A DNA stretch of 64,000 nt from Alistipes sp. (GTDB lineage Bacteria; Bacteroidota; Bacteroidia; Bacteroidales; Rikenellaceae), in contig JAFTWZ010000014.1 in NCBI GenBank assembly GCA_017465055.1, forward strand, positions 62,001 to 126,000, in the 5' to 3' direction. A model generated the notes under the pieces. The model saw only the letters and a program-made list of their open reading frames with translations. It did no database searches and had not been told where the DNA came from. A program made the position numbers and the translations under genes. This document shows, one piece after another, positions 43,417 through 52,149 of the stretch (its first letter is position 1; every line of letters starts with the position of its first letter).

Positions 43417-45762
43417 ATGGCAAAGACCCTTAAAATTCGCGATCTTACGTTGCGTGACGGACAGCAGTCATCATTCGCAACACGTATGACACAGCAGCAG
43501 GTAGACCGCTGCCTTCCTTTCTATAAGGATGCTGGCTTCTATGCTATGGAGGTATGGGGCGGTGCTGTGCCCGACTCAGTAATGCGTTACCTTAACGAGA
43601 ATCCCTGGACTCGTCTCGAGACCATCAAGAGGGCTGTTGGTGACGTGTCGAAGCTCACCGCACTATCGCGTGGCCGTAACCTCTTTGGATATGCCCCATA
43701 TACCGATGAGATTATCGACGGCTTCTCTCGTAATGCTATCGAGAGCGGTTTGGGTATTATGCGTATCTTCGATGCGCTCAACGATGTCGATAACGTTAAG
43801 TCGACAATCAAGTATATCAAGCAGTATGGCGGTATCGCCGACTGCGCTGTGTGCTACACCGTAGATCCTAAGTATTCGGATGGTGAGGAGCACGAGAAGG
43901 TGTTTACCGATGAGTACTTCCTCGACAAGGCTCGCCAGATGGCCGAGCTTGGTGCAGATATGATCACCATCAAGGATATGTCGGGTCTTATCCCTCCTGC
44001 ACGCGTAGCTGGTCTTATTAAGCTTTTGAAGAAGGAGCTCGGCGTAACCGTCGACTTCCACACTCACTGTACTCCAGGCTATGGCCTCGGTTCGGTATAT
44101 GCAGCTATCGTAGCTGGTGTCGACATCGTCGATACCAACTGCTGGTGGTTTGGTGGCGGTACGGGTGCTCCAGCTGTTGAGCTTGTGTACCTCTTCTGCA
44201 AGAAGCTCGGCATAGAGCTTGGTGCAAATATGGAGGCTGTGGCTAAGATTAACGAGCAGCTTAAGGATATCCGCAAGGAGCTTGAGTTGTCGGTATTTGG
44301 TGCTGAGAAGCCACTTCCAAAGCCTTTCAACCCACTTACGGACGAGACCCCTGCTGAGGTCGATGCTCTGCTCGACCGCTGCGTGAAGGCTGCACAGGAG
44401 GAGAACTGGGACGAGTTGTTGGTAGCTTCGCAGGCTATCGAGGCTTACTTCGGCTTCCCTGCTCCTAACAAGCTCGTTCAGGATGCTGAGATTCCTGGCG
44501 GTATGTACTCAAATATGGTTGCTCAGCTTAAGCAGCTCGGCGCGGAGGATATCCTCCCACGTGCTATGGAGCTTATTCCTCCAGTACGTCTGGCCGCAGG
44601 TCTTCCACCTCTCGTAACTCCTACGTCGCAGATTGTAGGCGCTCAGGCTGTAAACTGCGCTATGGACGAGAAGGCTGGCCGTGCTATGTATACAAATAAG
44701 TCGGCTCAGTTCGTAGGCCTTGTGAAGGGTGACTATGGCCGTACGCCTGTTAAGATTTCAGAGGACTTCCGCGAGAAGATTTGCGGTTTCCGCGAGGAGC
44801 GTCCTTACGACACCTCGAAGTATCAGAAGCAGCCTAATCCAGTATTGGAGGAGGCTGGTGGTGTGCTCCTTGCCGAGAACGAGAAGGAGGAGTTGTTGCT
44901 CGAGTTGTTCCCATTGGTAGCTAAGGCATACCTCACTGGTGTTAAGAAGGAGGCTTATGCTGCTAAGGTGGCTGCCGATCCATCACTTCAGAAGGAGGAG
45001 AAGGTTGAGCTTCAGCCTATCACTGGCGACACTATCTGCGCACCACTGCCCGGCCGTGTTATTGAGCTTAAGGTTAAGGTTGGCGACACCGTAGCCGTAG
45101 GTCAGGAGGTTGCCATCCTCGAGGCTATGAAGATGGAGAACTCAATCACTTCGGACTTCGCAGGTAAGGTTAAGCAGATTATCGTTCGCGAGGGCGACAC
45201 CGTTCAGGCCGAGGGCGTGATTATCGAGATTGAGAGCGCTAAGGCAGGTGCTTCGGCAGGTGCCAAGCGTCCTGTGACGGGTAAGACCGTATGCGCACCA
45301 CTCCCAGGTCGTGTTATCGAGCTTAAGGTTAAGGTTGGCGATAAGGTCTCTGTAGGCCAGGAGGTTATGATTCTCGAGGCTATGAAGATGGAGAACTCTA
45401 TCACTACCGACTACGCTGGTTACGTACGTCAGATTCTCGTTGCAGAGGGCGATACGGTGCAGGCCGATGGCGTGCTTATCGAGATTGCCGACTCGATGGA
45501 CGAGGCTGCAGGCGAGGCTGTGGCTGAGAAGCGCGTGACAGCTGCCGATGGCAATACTGTAAACGCACCACTTCCTGGTCGTGTTATCGAGATTAAGGTT
45601 AAGGCTGGTGATAAGGTTACCGTTGGTCAGGAGGTTATGATTCTCGAGGCTATGAAGATGGAGAACTCTATCTCGTCGGATTATGCTGGTGAGGTTCTCG
45701 GCCTGTTGGTTGCAGAGGGTGATACTGTTCAGGCCGATCAGCCTTTAGTAGTCATCAAGTAA
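43417..45762 (+). CDS. Pyruvate/oxaloacetate carboxyltransferase with three biotinyl domains
   Basis: 781 aa. Residues 1 to about 465 are the DRE-TIM carboxyltransferase and conserved domain of oxaloacetate decarboxylase alpha/pyruvate carboxylase B (LTLRDGQQSSFATRM, DFHTHCTPGYGLGS, the PGGMYSNM motif). Three tandem biotinyl domains follow (about 534-610, 620-692 and 710-781), each with EAMKMEN; the biotinylated lysines should be K572, K657 and K747. Usual homologues carry one such domain and are near 600 aa. The linkers are Ala/Gly/Glu-rich. The enzyme transfers CO2 between biotin and pyruvate or oxaloacetate; without neighbouring oadB-type or accC-type genes the exact partner is open. It follows pckA, consistent with oxaloacetate metabolism. 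Confidence 0.9.
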   Translation: MAKTLKIRDLTLRDGQQSSFATRMTQQQVDRCLPFYKDAGFYAMEVWGGAVPDSVMRYLNENPWTRLETIKRAVGDVSKLTALSRGRNLFGYAPYTDEIIDGFSRNAIESGLGIMRIFDALNDVDNVKSTIKYIKQYGGIADCAVCYTVDPKYSDGEEHEKVFTDEYFLDKARQMAELGADMITIKDMSGLIPPARVAGLIKLLKKELGVTVDFHTHCTPGYGLGSVYAAIVAGVDIVDTNCWWFGGGTGAPAVELVYLFCKKLGIELGANMEAVAKINEQLKDIRKELELSVFGAEKPLPKPFNPLTDETPAEVDALLDRCVKAAQEENWDELLVASQAIEAYFGFPAPNKLVQDAEIPGGMYSNMVAQLKQLGAEDILPRAMELIPPVRLAAGLPPLVTPTSQIVGAQAVNCAMDEKAGRAMYTNKSAQFVGLVKGDYGRTPVKISEDFREKICGFREERPYDTSKYQKQPNPVLEEAGGVLLAENEKEELLLELFPLVAKAYLTGVKKEAYAAKVAADPSLQKEEKVELQPITGDTICAPLPGRVIELKVKVGDTVAVGQEVAILEAMKMENSITSDFAGKVKQIIVREGDTVQAEGVIIEIESAKAGASAGAKRPVTGKTVCAPLPGRVIELKVKVGDKVSVGQEVMILEAMKMENSITTDYAGYVRQILVAEGDTVQADGVLIEIADSMDEAAGEAVAEKRVTAADGNTVNAPLPGRVIEIKVKAGDKVTVGQEVMILEAMKMENSISSDYAGEVLGLLVAEGDTVQADQPLVVIK

Positions 45763-45883
45763 TTTCGGATTATCGGGCTGCATCTGCGGCCACTAAATCA
45801 TTACCCTGGAAGGGAAATACGTCAGAGTATCTCCCTTTCAGGGTAATTTCTTTATCGAGGTACATCTACAGACCTCTTATTAA
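45763..45883 (+). repeat. Degenerate family A repeat
   Basis: Ends have drifted (TTTCGGATTATCGGG; ACCTCTTATTAAGAAT), but the hairpin CCCTGGAAGGGAAATACGTC / GTATCTCCCTTTCAGGG is intact with two mismatches. Directly after the TAA of the preceding gene. Confidence 0.65.
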
Positions 45884-45948
45884 GAATTAATTCGTGAATC
45901 TATGTAGGTAGGTCACGCGTTCGGCCTCGCCTCTTGTTTGGCTCGCTA

Positions 45949-46560
45949 CTACTCGGTGGCTCGGTATCGCTCGTCGACGACGCTCCAGTCGATGACTCGC
46001 CAGAGGTTCTCGATGGCATCCTTGCGGATGTTGCGGTAGTCGATGTAGTAGGCGTGCTCCCAGACGTCTAAGCATAGCAATGGGATTAGTCCATCGGTAA
46101 GGGGTGTGCCTGCATTAGGCTTAGAGAGGATATATAGCTCGCCATCGTGGTCGGCCGCAAGCCACACCCATCCCGAGCCGAAGAGCGTGGTGGCCATATT
46201 GGTCATACGCTTCTTCAGTTCGTCGAGCGAGCCGAAGCGCTCGTCTATGGCGCGTAGTAGTCGGCCTGAGGGGTGGTGCTTGGCTTTAGGGGCAAGCTGC
46301 TCGAAGTAGATAACGTGGTTAAGGGCCTGCGCGGCGTTGTTGAATATAGCGCCATCGCTACTCCGTACTATCTCCTCGAGCGACATATCGGCGTAGCGTG
46401 TGCCCTCGGTGAGCTCTGCAAGCTTGGCTACGTAGCCAGCGTAGTGTTTGTCGTGGTGGAAGTGTAGCGTCTCGGCCGAGACATAGGGCTCGAGGGCGTC
46501 GTAGGCGTAGGGTAGCTCGACGATAGCCACGAGCGATGCTGCAAGTGTTGTCATAGTCAT
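45949..46560 (-). CDS. sodB: Superoxide dismutase (Fe/Mn family)
   Basis: 203 aa. Dismutates superoxide. The four metal ligands are H35 (HFHHDKH), H82 (NNAAQALNH), D165 and H169 (LDVWEH). Gln78 in the NNAAQ motif is the position used by the iron-type enzyme, so Fe or cambialistic is likelier than strict Mn. The first 14 residues (MTMTTLAASLVAIV) are an unusual hydrophobic extension before the conserved LPYAYDALEPYVS start; an internal start or a weak export signal is possible. It is 90 bp downstream of the M64 peptidase gene on the same strand. Confidence 0.93.
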   Translation of the reverse strand: MTMTTLAASLVAIVELPYAYDALEPYVSAETLHFHHDKHYAGYVAKLAELTEGTRYADMSLEEIVRSSDGAIFNNAAQALNHVIYFEQLAPKAKHHPSGRLLRAIDERFGSLDELKKRMTNMATTLFGSGWVWLAADHDGELYILSKPNAGTPLTDGLIPLLCLDVWEHAYYIDYRNIRKDAIENLWRVIDWSVVDERYRATE

Positions 46561-46650
46561 AATGGTACAGTTTTAAGTGTTACTATCGTGACTAAAAGCA
46601 AGAACAGAGCCAAATGGACTCTGTATGTATAAAATGTGGTACTTTGTCTG

Positions 46651-47937
46651 TTACTCCACCTGGTGCTTGATGACGCGCTCTATGGCACGCTCGCAGACGG
46701 GACAGAATCGCTCGGCAGTATTGTTGCGCATACGGCATACGTCCGTAGGACGGTAGATGCCCTTCGAGCGGTAACCGCCACCCTCGTATACGCCTACGGT
46801 GTAGTTCTTCGTGCGCTCTGAAGTTACGGCAGTAGGAATCTCTACGCCCTCTTCGACCATATCGGCCCACTTAGAGTCGAAGTCGACGAGCGTGGTGATG
46901 TTAGGCTCCCACGGCTCGTGCTTGAGCGAGTGCATCTCGTCGTTGTTATCCGTCGTGGCGTAGAAGTACTCGTCGCCAAGACCGCCAAACGAGTGTCCAA
47001 ACTCGTGGACTACAACGGGGCGGAAGGATGGGTGGTGTGCCGTGGTGAGCGTGTATGAGTTGTATATACCTCCACCACCGTAGGTGTCGGTATTAGCCAA
47101 GATTATAAGGTGCTCACAAGGGATGTTGGTCGCCAAGTCGTACATATCGTATACGTTGCTCGAGGTGAGGTAGCGATCCATATAGAAGGTCATAAAGTTA
47201 GAGCCTACGGCCGTTGAGCGCCACGCCTCATCCTGAGGGACGCTGACGTTGCTATCGCGCGATGGGCTCATCACGGCGATAAAGTTAAACTTCGCGCTGT
47301 AGCTCTTAAATGGCTCGTACGACAAAATCTCGGTCGCTGTAATCTTGGCATCCTCCATAAATATCTCCATCTCATCTGCCGTATATCCCTCGGCAAGAAT
47401 CACCACGTCGATGCACTCCTTTGGGTCGCCACCTCTGTGCACATAGGTGTGGGGTAGTGGCTCGTGGCTGCTACGGTCGCCGATAAGTACATCTGTGGGG
47501 TTGAGCTTGAAGGTATGTACGCTCTCCTTGCCGACATTGTCGCGTAGAACGAGCGTAGCTACCGTTTCGCGCTGTGGCTTGGGAACAAGTATTGTAAACT
47601 CGAAGCTGCGTGTTATGCTTGACGCCTCGGGTGTTGTGATCCACTCTTGGAAGAGTGATGAAAAGGAGGTCTTGTATATCACCTCGCCCGTCTCGCTATC
47701 GCTGAGCGTCAGGTCGCCATTACCCTTAAGAGGTACGCTACCAAGATTTACGCGTCTGCCCCACCAGCCCTCAGTCTCGGTGATATCCCTAAGAGCGATA
47801 TACTGCTCCGAGGCGTTGCCCATAAAGGTGTAGTCGAGGCGTAGTGTCGAGTCGCTAAAGTTGGCGTCGAACTGCTGTGCCGAGAGTATCGATGTCGCAG
47901 CTAAGAGTGCTACGATAAGTGTTAATAGTCTTCTCAT
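46651..47937 (-). CDS. Exported M64-family metallopeptidase
   Basis: 428 aa. Signal peptide MRRLLTLIVALLAATSILSA. The zinc site is HEFGHSFGGLGDE with H311, E312, H315 and probable third ligand D322. DVVILAEGYTADEM and NVYDMYDLATNIPCEHLIILAN are typical of the IgA-peptidase M64 family. The N-terminal 150 residues form a beta-rich domain. The founder of the family cleaves human IgA; whether this protein does so cannot be told. Located between plsY and sodB in one orientation. Confidence 0.9.
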   Translation of the reverse strand: MRRLLTLIVALLAATSILSAQQFDANFSDSTLRLDYTFMGNASEQYIALRDITETEGWWGRRVNLGSVPLKGNGDLTLSDSETGEVIYKTSFSSLFQEWITTPEASSITRSFEFTILVPKPQRETVATLVLRDNVGKESVHTFKLNPTDVLIGDRSSHEPLPHTYVHRGGDPKECIDVVILAEGYTADEMEIFMEDAKITATEILSYEPFKSYSAKFNFIAVMSPSRDSNVSVPQDEAWRSTAVGSNFMTFYMDRYLTSSNVYDMYDLATNIPCEHLIILANTDTYGGGGIYNSYTLTTAHHPSFRPVVVHEFGHSFGGLGDEYFYATTDNNDEMHSLKHEPWEPNITTLVDFDSKWADMVEEGVEIPTAVTSERTKNYTVGVYEGGGYRSKGIYRPTDVCRMRNNTAERFCPVCERAIERVIKHQVE

Positions 47938-47994
47938 TGTACTAACTGATTATTTATTCGTTGTTTAGGTTGTATATAAACTCTCTATGTCGCG

Positions 47995-48693
47995 CTACTT
48001 TTTGCTCGTATCGTCGTCGGGCCCTCCCCAGAGGAATATCTGCGACTCGGTGCCGCCTCTAAGTCGGCTGATATTCTTGCGGTGTGTCCAGACAAGGAGT
48101 ATGGCCACCACCCACGAGAATACGATAAATGGCACGCTCTCGAACGGGGCTGCAGGGTTGTAGGTCATCGTTGAGAATATCATCACGAAGCAAGGATAGC
48201 AACATCCTGCGACCATCGAGGCCAGCGATACGTAGTGCCAGATGGCAAATACGAAGCACCATACGCCAAAGCACAGCAGTAGAATAGGGGCATAGATGCC
48301 CGTGCCAGCGCCGAGAAGCGTAGCTACACCCTTGCCACCCTTGAAGCCTGCGAAGATGGGGTAGATGTGTCCGAGTACCACGAATACGGTGGCTATGATG
48401 CGTAGGTTGATAAGCCAGGCGTCGTTAATAGCGTCGTCGTAGCGCATAACCGAGGTGAGGATTACTGCCACGAAACCCTTGAAGTAGTCTATTATAAACA
48501 CAGGTATGGCCGCGCGCTTGCCCAGCACACGGAGCATATTTGTTGTGCCAGCATTCTTCGAGCCGTGCTCGCGAATATCTATGCCATAATATTTCTTTCC
48601 AATCCATACGGCACTCGGTATCGAGCCGAGTAGATAGGCGGCAATCATCAGCGCGATGACCGAGAGCCACGTGGTTACTTCCCAAGTTCCCAT
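47995..48693 (-). CDS. plsY: Glycerol-3-phosphate acyltransferase PlsY
   Basis: 232 aa with five predicted membrane segments. Transfers acyl groups from acyl-phosphate to glycerol-3-phosphate, first step of phospholipid synthesis. The three conserved loops are GSIPSAVWIGKKYYGIDIREHGSKNAGTTN, GHIYPIFAGFKGGKGVAT and the C-terminal TPAAPFESV-like region. The C-terminus is extended by about 25 residues (RLRGGTESQIFLWGGPDDDTSKK). Own promoter at 48755. Confidence 0.94.
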   Translation of the reverse strand: MGTWEVTTWLSVIALMIAAYLLGSIPSAVWIGKKYYGIDIREHGSKNAGTTNMLRVLGKRAAIPVFIIDYFKGFVAVILTSVMRYDDAINDAWLINLRIIATVFVVLGHIYPIFAGFKGGKGVATLLGAGTGIYAPILLLCFGVWCFVFAIWHYVSLASMVAGCCYPCFVMIFSTMTYNPAAPFESVPFIVFSWVVAILLVWTHRKNISRLRGGTESQIFLWGGPDDDTSKK

Positions 48694-48754
48694 AATTATC
48701 GAAAGTTATTGGTAATTAGCGATATAGTCGATAATCGACATATCTCACATTATA

Positions 48755-48784
48755 CAAAGATACAAAAAAAAGATATACAACAAA
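48755..48784 (-). promoter_or_regulatory. Promoter of plsY
   Basis: Minus strand TTTG (48781-48784), 18 bp, TATCTTTG (48755-48762). Confidence 0.65.
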
Positions 48785-48857
48785 ATTTTGGCCCAGAATA
48801 AGCAATATTTGATTGACGATATTACAAGGTTGTATGAAGGAAAAATTTTATGGGGTT

Positions 48858-48888
48858 ATTGCCATTTAGAAAAAAATGTGTAATTTTG
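48858..48888 (+). promoter_or_regulatory. Promoter of YitT-like gene
   Basis: ATTG (48858-48861), 19 bp, TAATTTTG (48881-48888). Shows that an upstream in-frame ATG at 48850 cannot be the start. Confidence 0.65.
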
Positions 48889-48915
48889 TTTTATAAATTA
48901 CATAATTGCATATTT

Positions 48916-49929
48916 ATGAAACTACAACTTAACTTCGCCAACATCGCCGCATCGGTCAAAGAGTCAGTTTCCGACTGGCGTTGGTGGTCATCTATCGGAC
49001 AGATAGTATTTGGATGTTTCCTCGTAGCTGTGGCCTTTGTGGTCTTCATCAACCCCTACAACCTCGTTCCTGGAGGTATCTACGGCTTGGCCCTCGTGTT
49101 GCATAACCTCTTCCCAGCCATCCAGGTGGGTACGTTTGGCTATATGTTCGATGTGCCTCTTATCCTCACAGCCCTGATACTCTTTGGTGGTACGTTTGGC
49201 GGCCGCACGATATTCGCGTCGTTCCTAACCCCTGGTATTATGAATATCCTCGACTACTTGGTGTATCCTAACCAGGCAGCTATCGAGGCCCTCGACCCAG
49301 CGCTCCTGCTCGGAGGTCAGATCGACTTGTCGTCGCACCTGATGCTTGCTGCTATTATCGGTGGCTGCTTCAGTGGCGTAGGTGTGGGTATCGTAATTCG
49401 TAACAATGCCGCTACGGGAGGTACGGATATCACAGGTATGCTCCTGCACCGCTTTGCTAAGATGAAGTTTGCCAACGGCGTACTTCTGTCGGATGCTATC
49501 ATCGTGCTTAGCGGTCTTGTGGTAATCGGCTTTGGTGTTGGTATCGACGGCCCAGGTGCTGGTGTTATGCTCTCACTCTACTCGGGTGTATGTATCTTTG
49601 TAAATGCTAAGGTGCTGGGCTATACCATCGACGGTGCTTCGCGCGATAAACTCCTCTATATCATCTGCGACGACCACTCGGACGCTATGCGAAACTATAT
49701 CCTCCACGAACTCAACCGTGGCGGTACCTATATCAAGGCTAAGGGTATGTACACTGGTAACGACAAGGAGATGATCTTCCTTGTTGTCAACCGCAAGGAG
49801 GTGCGCAACGTACAGCATAAGATCAAGGAGTTTGATCCTAAGGCCTTTGTGGTCGTAACAGATGCCTACGACACCTTCGGCGAGGGCTTCAAGCCATTCC
49901 CCGAGGAGAATGGTATGCCTACAGAGTAA
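48916..49929 (+). CDS. YitT-family membrane protein
   Basis: 337 aa from the ATG at 48916. An N-terminal cytosolic stretch is followed by five or six membrane segments (about 30-245, e.g. GQIVFGCFLVAVAFVVFINPYNLVPGGIYG and GVGVGIVIRNNAATGGTDITGMLL) of the YitT/DUF161 domain. A C-terminal DUF2179 domain covers about 250-330 (KLLYIICDDHSDAM ... VVNRKEVRNVQHKIKEFDPKAFVVVTDAYDTFGEGF). The transport or regulatory function is unknown for the family. Confidence 0.9.
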   Translation: MKLQLNFANIAASVKESVSDWRWWSSIGQIVFGCFLVAVAFVVFINPYNLVPGGIYGLALVLHNLFPAIQVGTFGYMFDVPLILTALILFGGTFGGRTIFASFLTPGIMNILDYLVYPNQAAIEALDPALLLGGQIDLSSHLMLAAIIGGCFSGVGVGIVIRNNAATGGTDITGMLLHRFAKMKFANGVLLSDAIIVLSGLVVIGFGVGIDGPGAGVMLSLYSGVCIFVNAKVLGYTIDGASRDKLLYIICDDHSDAMRNYILHELNRGGTYIKAKGMYTGNDKEMIFLVVNRKEVRNVQHKIKEFDPKAFVVVTDAYDTFGEGFKPFPEENGMPTE

Positions 49930-49945
49930 GTTATATCAACATTAT

Positions 49946-49984
49946 CATTAAGTCCTCCGTTGAATAGGGTGACTTAATGGTTGT
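49946..49984 (+). terminator. Terminator of YitT-like gene
   Basis: CATTAAGTC (49946-49954) pairs with GACTTAATG (49971-49979) across a 16-nt loop, then GTTGTTTATT. Confidence 0.55.
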
Positions 49985-50011
49985 TTATTACTAATTATAG
50001 ATTTCTCTTTG

Positions 50012-51361
50012 ATGAATATACCTATCAATAATTTGCGCCCACTCACTGGTAGCGGGCGCAAGCTATATATCGAGACGTATGGTTGCCAGATGAATGTGGG
50101 CGACTCCGAGATTGTCGTCTCGATTATGCAGCAGGAGGGCTTTCGCTATACCGAGAAGCTCGAGGAGGCAGATATCGTGCTTATCAACACCTGCTCGATA
50201 CGCGATAATGCAGAGCAGCGTATCTGGGGACGTCTCAGCGAGATGCGTCGCCAGCGTAAGCAGAAGCCAGGACTTATTATCGGTATCATCGGCTGTATGG
50301 CCGAGCGCCTTAAGGAGCAGCTCACGCAGGGCAATACAGGCGTCGATATCGTCGCAGGCCCCGATGCCTACCGCGACCTGCCTCGCCTTGTAAGCAGTGT
50401 CGACAACGGTGCTACGGGCGTCAATGTCGAGCTATCGAAGGAGGAGACATATGCCGAGATAGCTCCCGTGCGCCTCGATAAGAATGGTGTGAGTGCCTTT
50501 ATCGCGATTATGCGTGGTTGCAATAACTACTGCTCGTATTGCGTAGTGCCCTATACGCGAGGCATAGAGCGTAGCCGCGATGCCGAGACCATCATCGCCG
50601 AGGCTCGCACGCTCTTTGAGAATGGCTACCGTGAGGTGACGCTCCTCGGCCAGAATGTCAACTCGTACCGCACTGGCGAGGTAGATTTCCCAGAGCTCCT
50701 TAAGCGTGTGGCCGAGATATCGCCACTGCTGCGCGTGCGCTTCGCTACGTCGCACCCCAAGGATATCAGCGATAAGCTCTTGGAGACTATGGCCTCGATG
50801 CCCAATATCTGTAGGGCTATACATCTGCCCGCACAGTCTGGCTCGTCGGAGATGCTCAAGCGTATGAATCGTAAGTATACGCGTGAGTGGTACTTGGAGC
50901 GTGTTGCTGCCATACGTCGCTATATGCCCGACTGTGCCATCACAACCGACCTTATCGCAGGCTTTGCCCACGAGACCGAGGAGGAGCACCAGGAGACCCT
51001 CTCGCTTATGCGCGAGGTGGGCTACGACTTCGCCTATATGTTCAAATACTCGGAGCGTCCAGGTACGTTTGCACAGCGCAACTTAGGCGACGACATTCCC
51101 GAGGAGGTGAAGACACGCCGACTCACAGAGATTATCGACCTGCAGAATAGCCTCTCGGAGGAGAGTAATAGACGCGATGTTGGCAAGGAGTTCGAAATCT
51201 TGGTGGAGACGGTATCGAAGCGTAGCGATGCCCAGCTCTCGGGCCGCACCTCGCAGAATAAGATGGTTGTCTTCGATAGGGGCGACCACAAGATAGGCGA
51301 CTACGTCAAGGTGCGCATCACGGGGTGCTCGTCGGCAACACTATTTGGCGAGGAGATTTAA
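50012..51361 (+). CDS. miaB: tRNA-2-methylthio-N6-dimethylallyladenosine synthase
   Basis: 449 aa radical-SAM methylthiotransferase acting on i6A37 of tRNA. N-terminal UPF0004 domain with C25 (TYGCQMN), C61 (INTCSIR) and C95 (IGCMAE). Radical-SAM cluster C170, C174 and C177 (RGCNNYCSYCVVPYTRG). C-terminal TRAM domain (about 380-445). The phrase GCQMNVGDSE and the whole layout fit MiaB rather than RimO. ATG 50012 is chosen over TTG 50009. The TAA abuts a family A repeat. Confidence 0.95.
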   Translation: MNIPINNLRPLTGSGRKLYIETYGCQMNVGDSEIVVSIMQQEGFRYTEKLEEADIVLINTCSIRDNAEQRIWGRLSEMRRQRKQKPGLIIGIIGCMAERLKEQLTQGNTGVDIVAGPDAYRDLPRLVSSVDNGATGVNVELSKEETYAEIAPVRLDKNGVSAFIAIMRGCNNYCSYCVVPYTRGIERSRDAETIIAEARTLFENGYREVTLLGQNVNSYRTGEVDFPELLKRVAEISPLLRVRFATSHPKDISDKLLETMASMPNICRAIHLPAQSGSSEMLKRMNRKYTREWYLERVAAIRRYMPDCAITTDLIAGFAHETEEEHQETLSLMREVGYDFAYMFKYSERPGTFAQRNLGDDIPEEVKTRRLTEIIDLQNSLSEESNRRDVGKEFEILVETVSKRSDAQLSGRTSQNKMVVFDRGDHKIGDYVKVRITGCSSATLFGEEI

Positions 51362-51486
51362 TTTGTTGTGAAAAGGCAGCATCTACTGCCGCTAACAAAA
51401 AGTGCCGTCAATGGGACGTACGTCAAGTACTACCCATCGACGGCATTTTTGCCGAGCGTTGTATCTACTACCTTTTGACAACAAAT
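51362..51486 (+). repeat. Family A hairpin repeat after miaB
   Basis: Complete termini TTTGTTGTGAAAAGG / CCTTTTGACAACAAAT. The arms GCCGTC (51404-51409) and GACGGC (51439-51444), plus ATGGG/CCCAT, pair around GTACGTCAAGTAC. Directly after the miaB stop codon. Confidence 0.9.
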
Positions 51487-51780
51487 TGGGGTAGTGCTGT
51501 CCCGAGCCTACAGCTTGCGCGTGTATTTTTTAGAGACTACAGAGACCACAGAGACGCAGAGAAATTAGAGACTACAGAGACCACAGAGACGCAGGGACAA
51601 CAGAGAAAGATGATATCCAACTTCGTTGTTGTCTCTCTCGTCTTTCTCGTCTCTCTCGTCTCTTTCGTCCCTCTTGTCTCTTCGTCTCTCTTGTTCAATG
51701 ACAACGATACAATTACACAGACTATTCAGCTTTCAAGATTTACCAACTTACCTAAACTATTTAACGCTAAGTTTAACTAC
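51487..51780 (+). repeat. Duplicated intergenic block D, copy 2
   Basis: Nearly the same sequence as 38823-39205, shorter because one internal purine-rich unit is absent. It again follows a family A repeat and precedes a B/C unit. Confidence 0.8.
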
Positions 51781-51787
51781 AACAAAA

Positions 51788-52034
51788 GAGGCTGAATAAA
51801 GAGTCTATTTTGTCGTTCTTTGTTGAGATAAGGCATCATCTTCTGCCGCTAACAAATTATCTTGGCAATGGGCAGTACGTCACAGTACAGCCCATCGCCT
51901 CGAAATTTGTCGAGTGTTGTATCTAATGCCTTCTCCCAACAAATATGCTCGCCCTCAAAATGCTCATTTACGCAAAGTAAACTCCGCTTTTTCGGGCTTC
52001 GCCAGCCTAAAACTACATCTTTTTATTCAACCTC
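51788..52034 (+). repeat. Family B repeat B4, interrupted by a family A copy
   Basis: GAGGCTGAATAAA at the left and TTTTTATTCAACCTC at the right. Without the inserted 51819-51944 segment it is 121 bp, the normal B length, and the junction restores the B sequence around GTCGTT/ATGCTCGCC. Confidence 0.88.
51819..51944 (+). repeat. Family A repeat nested inside B4
   Basis: TTTGTTGAGATAAGGCATC ... CCTTCTCCCAACAAAT, 126 bp, with arms GGCAATGGGC/GCCCATCGCC and apex TACGTCACAGTA. No target duplication of more than 1-2 bp is visible. Confidence 0.88.
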
Positions 52035-52042
52035 CTGGTAAG

Positions 52043-52080
52043 GAGGGGATGACAAATTTACTTTTTAGTCATCCCCTCAT
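52043..52080 (+). terminator. Hairpin C4 beside B4
   Basis: GAGGGGATGAC pairs with GTCATCCCCTC, loop AAATTTACTTTTTA, followed by ATTTTG. Confidence 0.65.
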
Positions 52081-52149
52081 TTTGCGAGGTGCGTCCGACT
52101 ATCTTCCAAAGGGTAGTAGAAGGTGTAGGCTAAAGGGTGGAGCGCGCCT

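Noticed and set aside
48850-48915. Longer N-terminus for the YitT-like protein
   Set aside because: The upstream ATG precedes a good promoter (48858-48888), so it would not be on the transcript.
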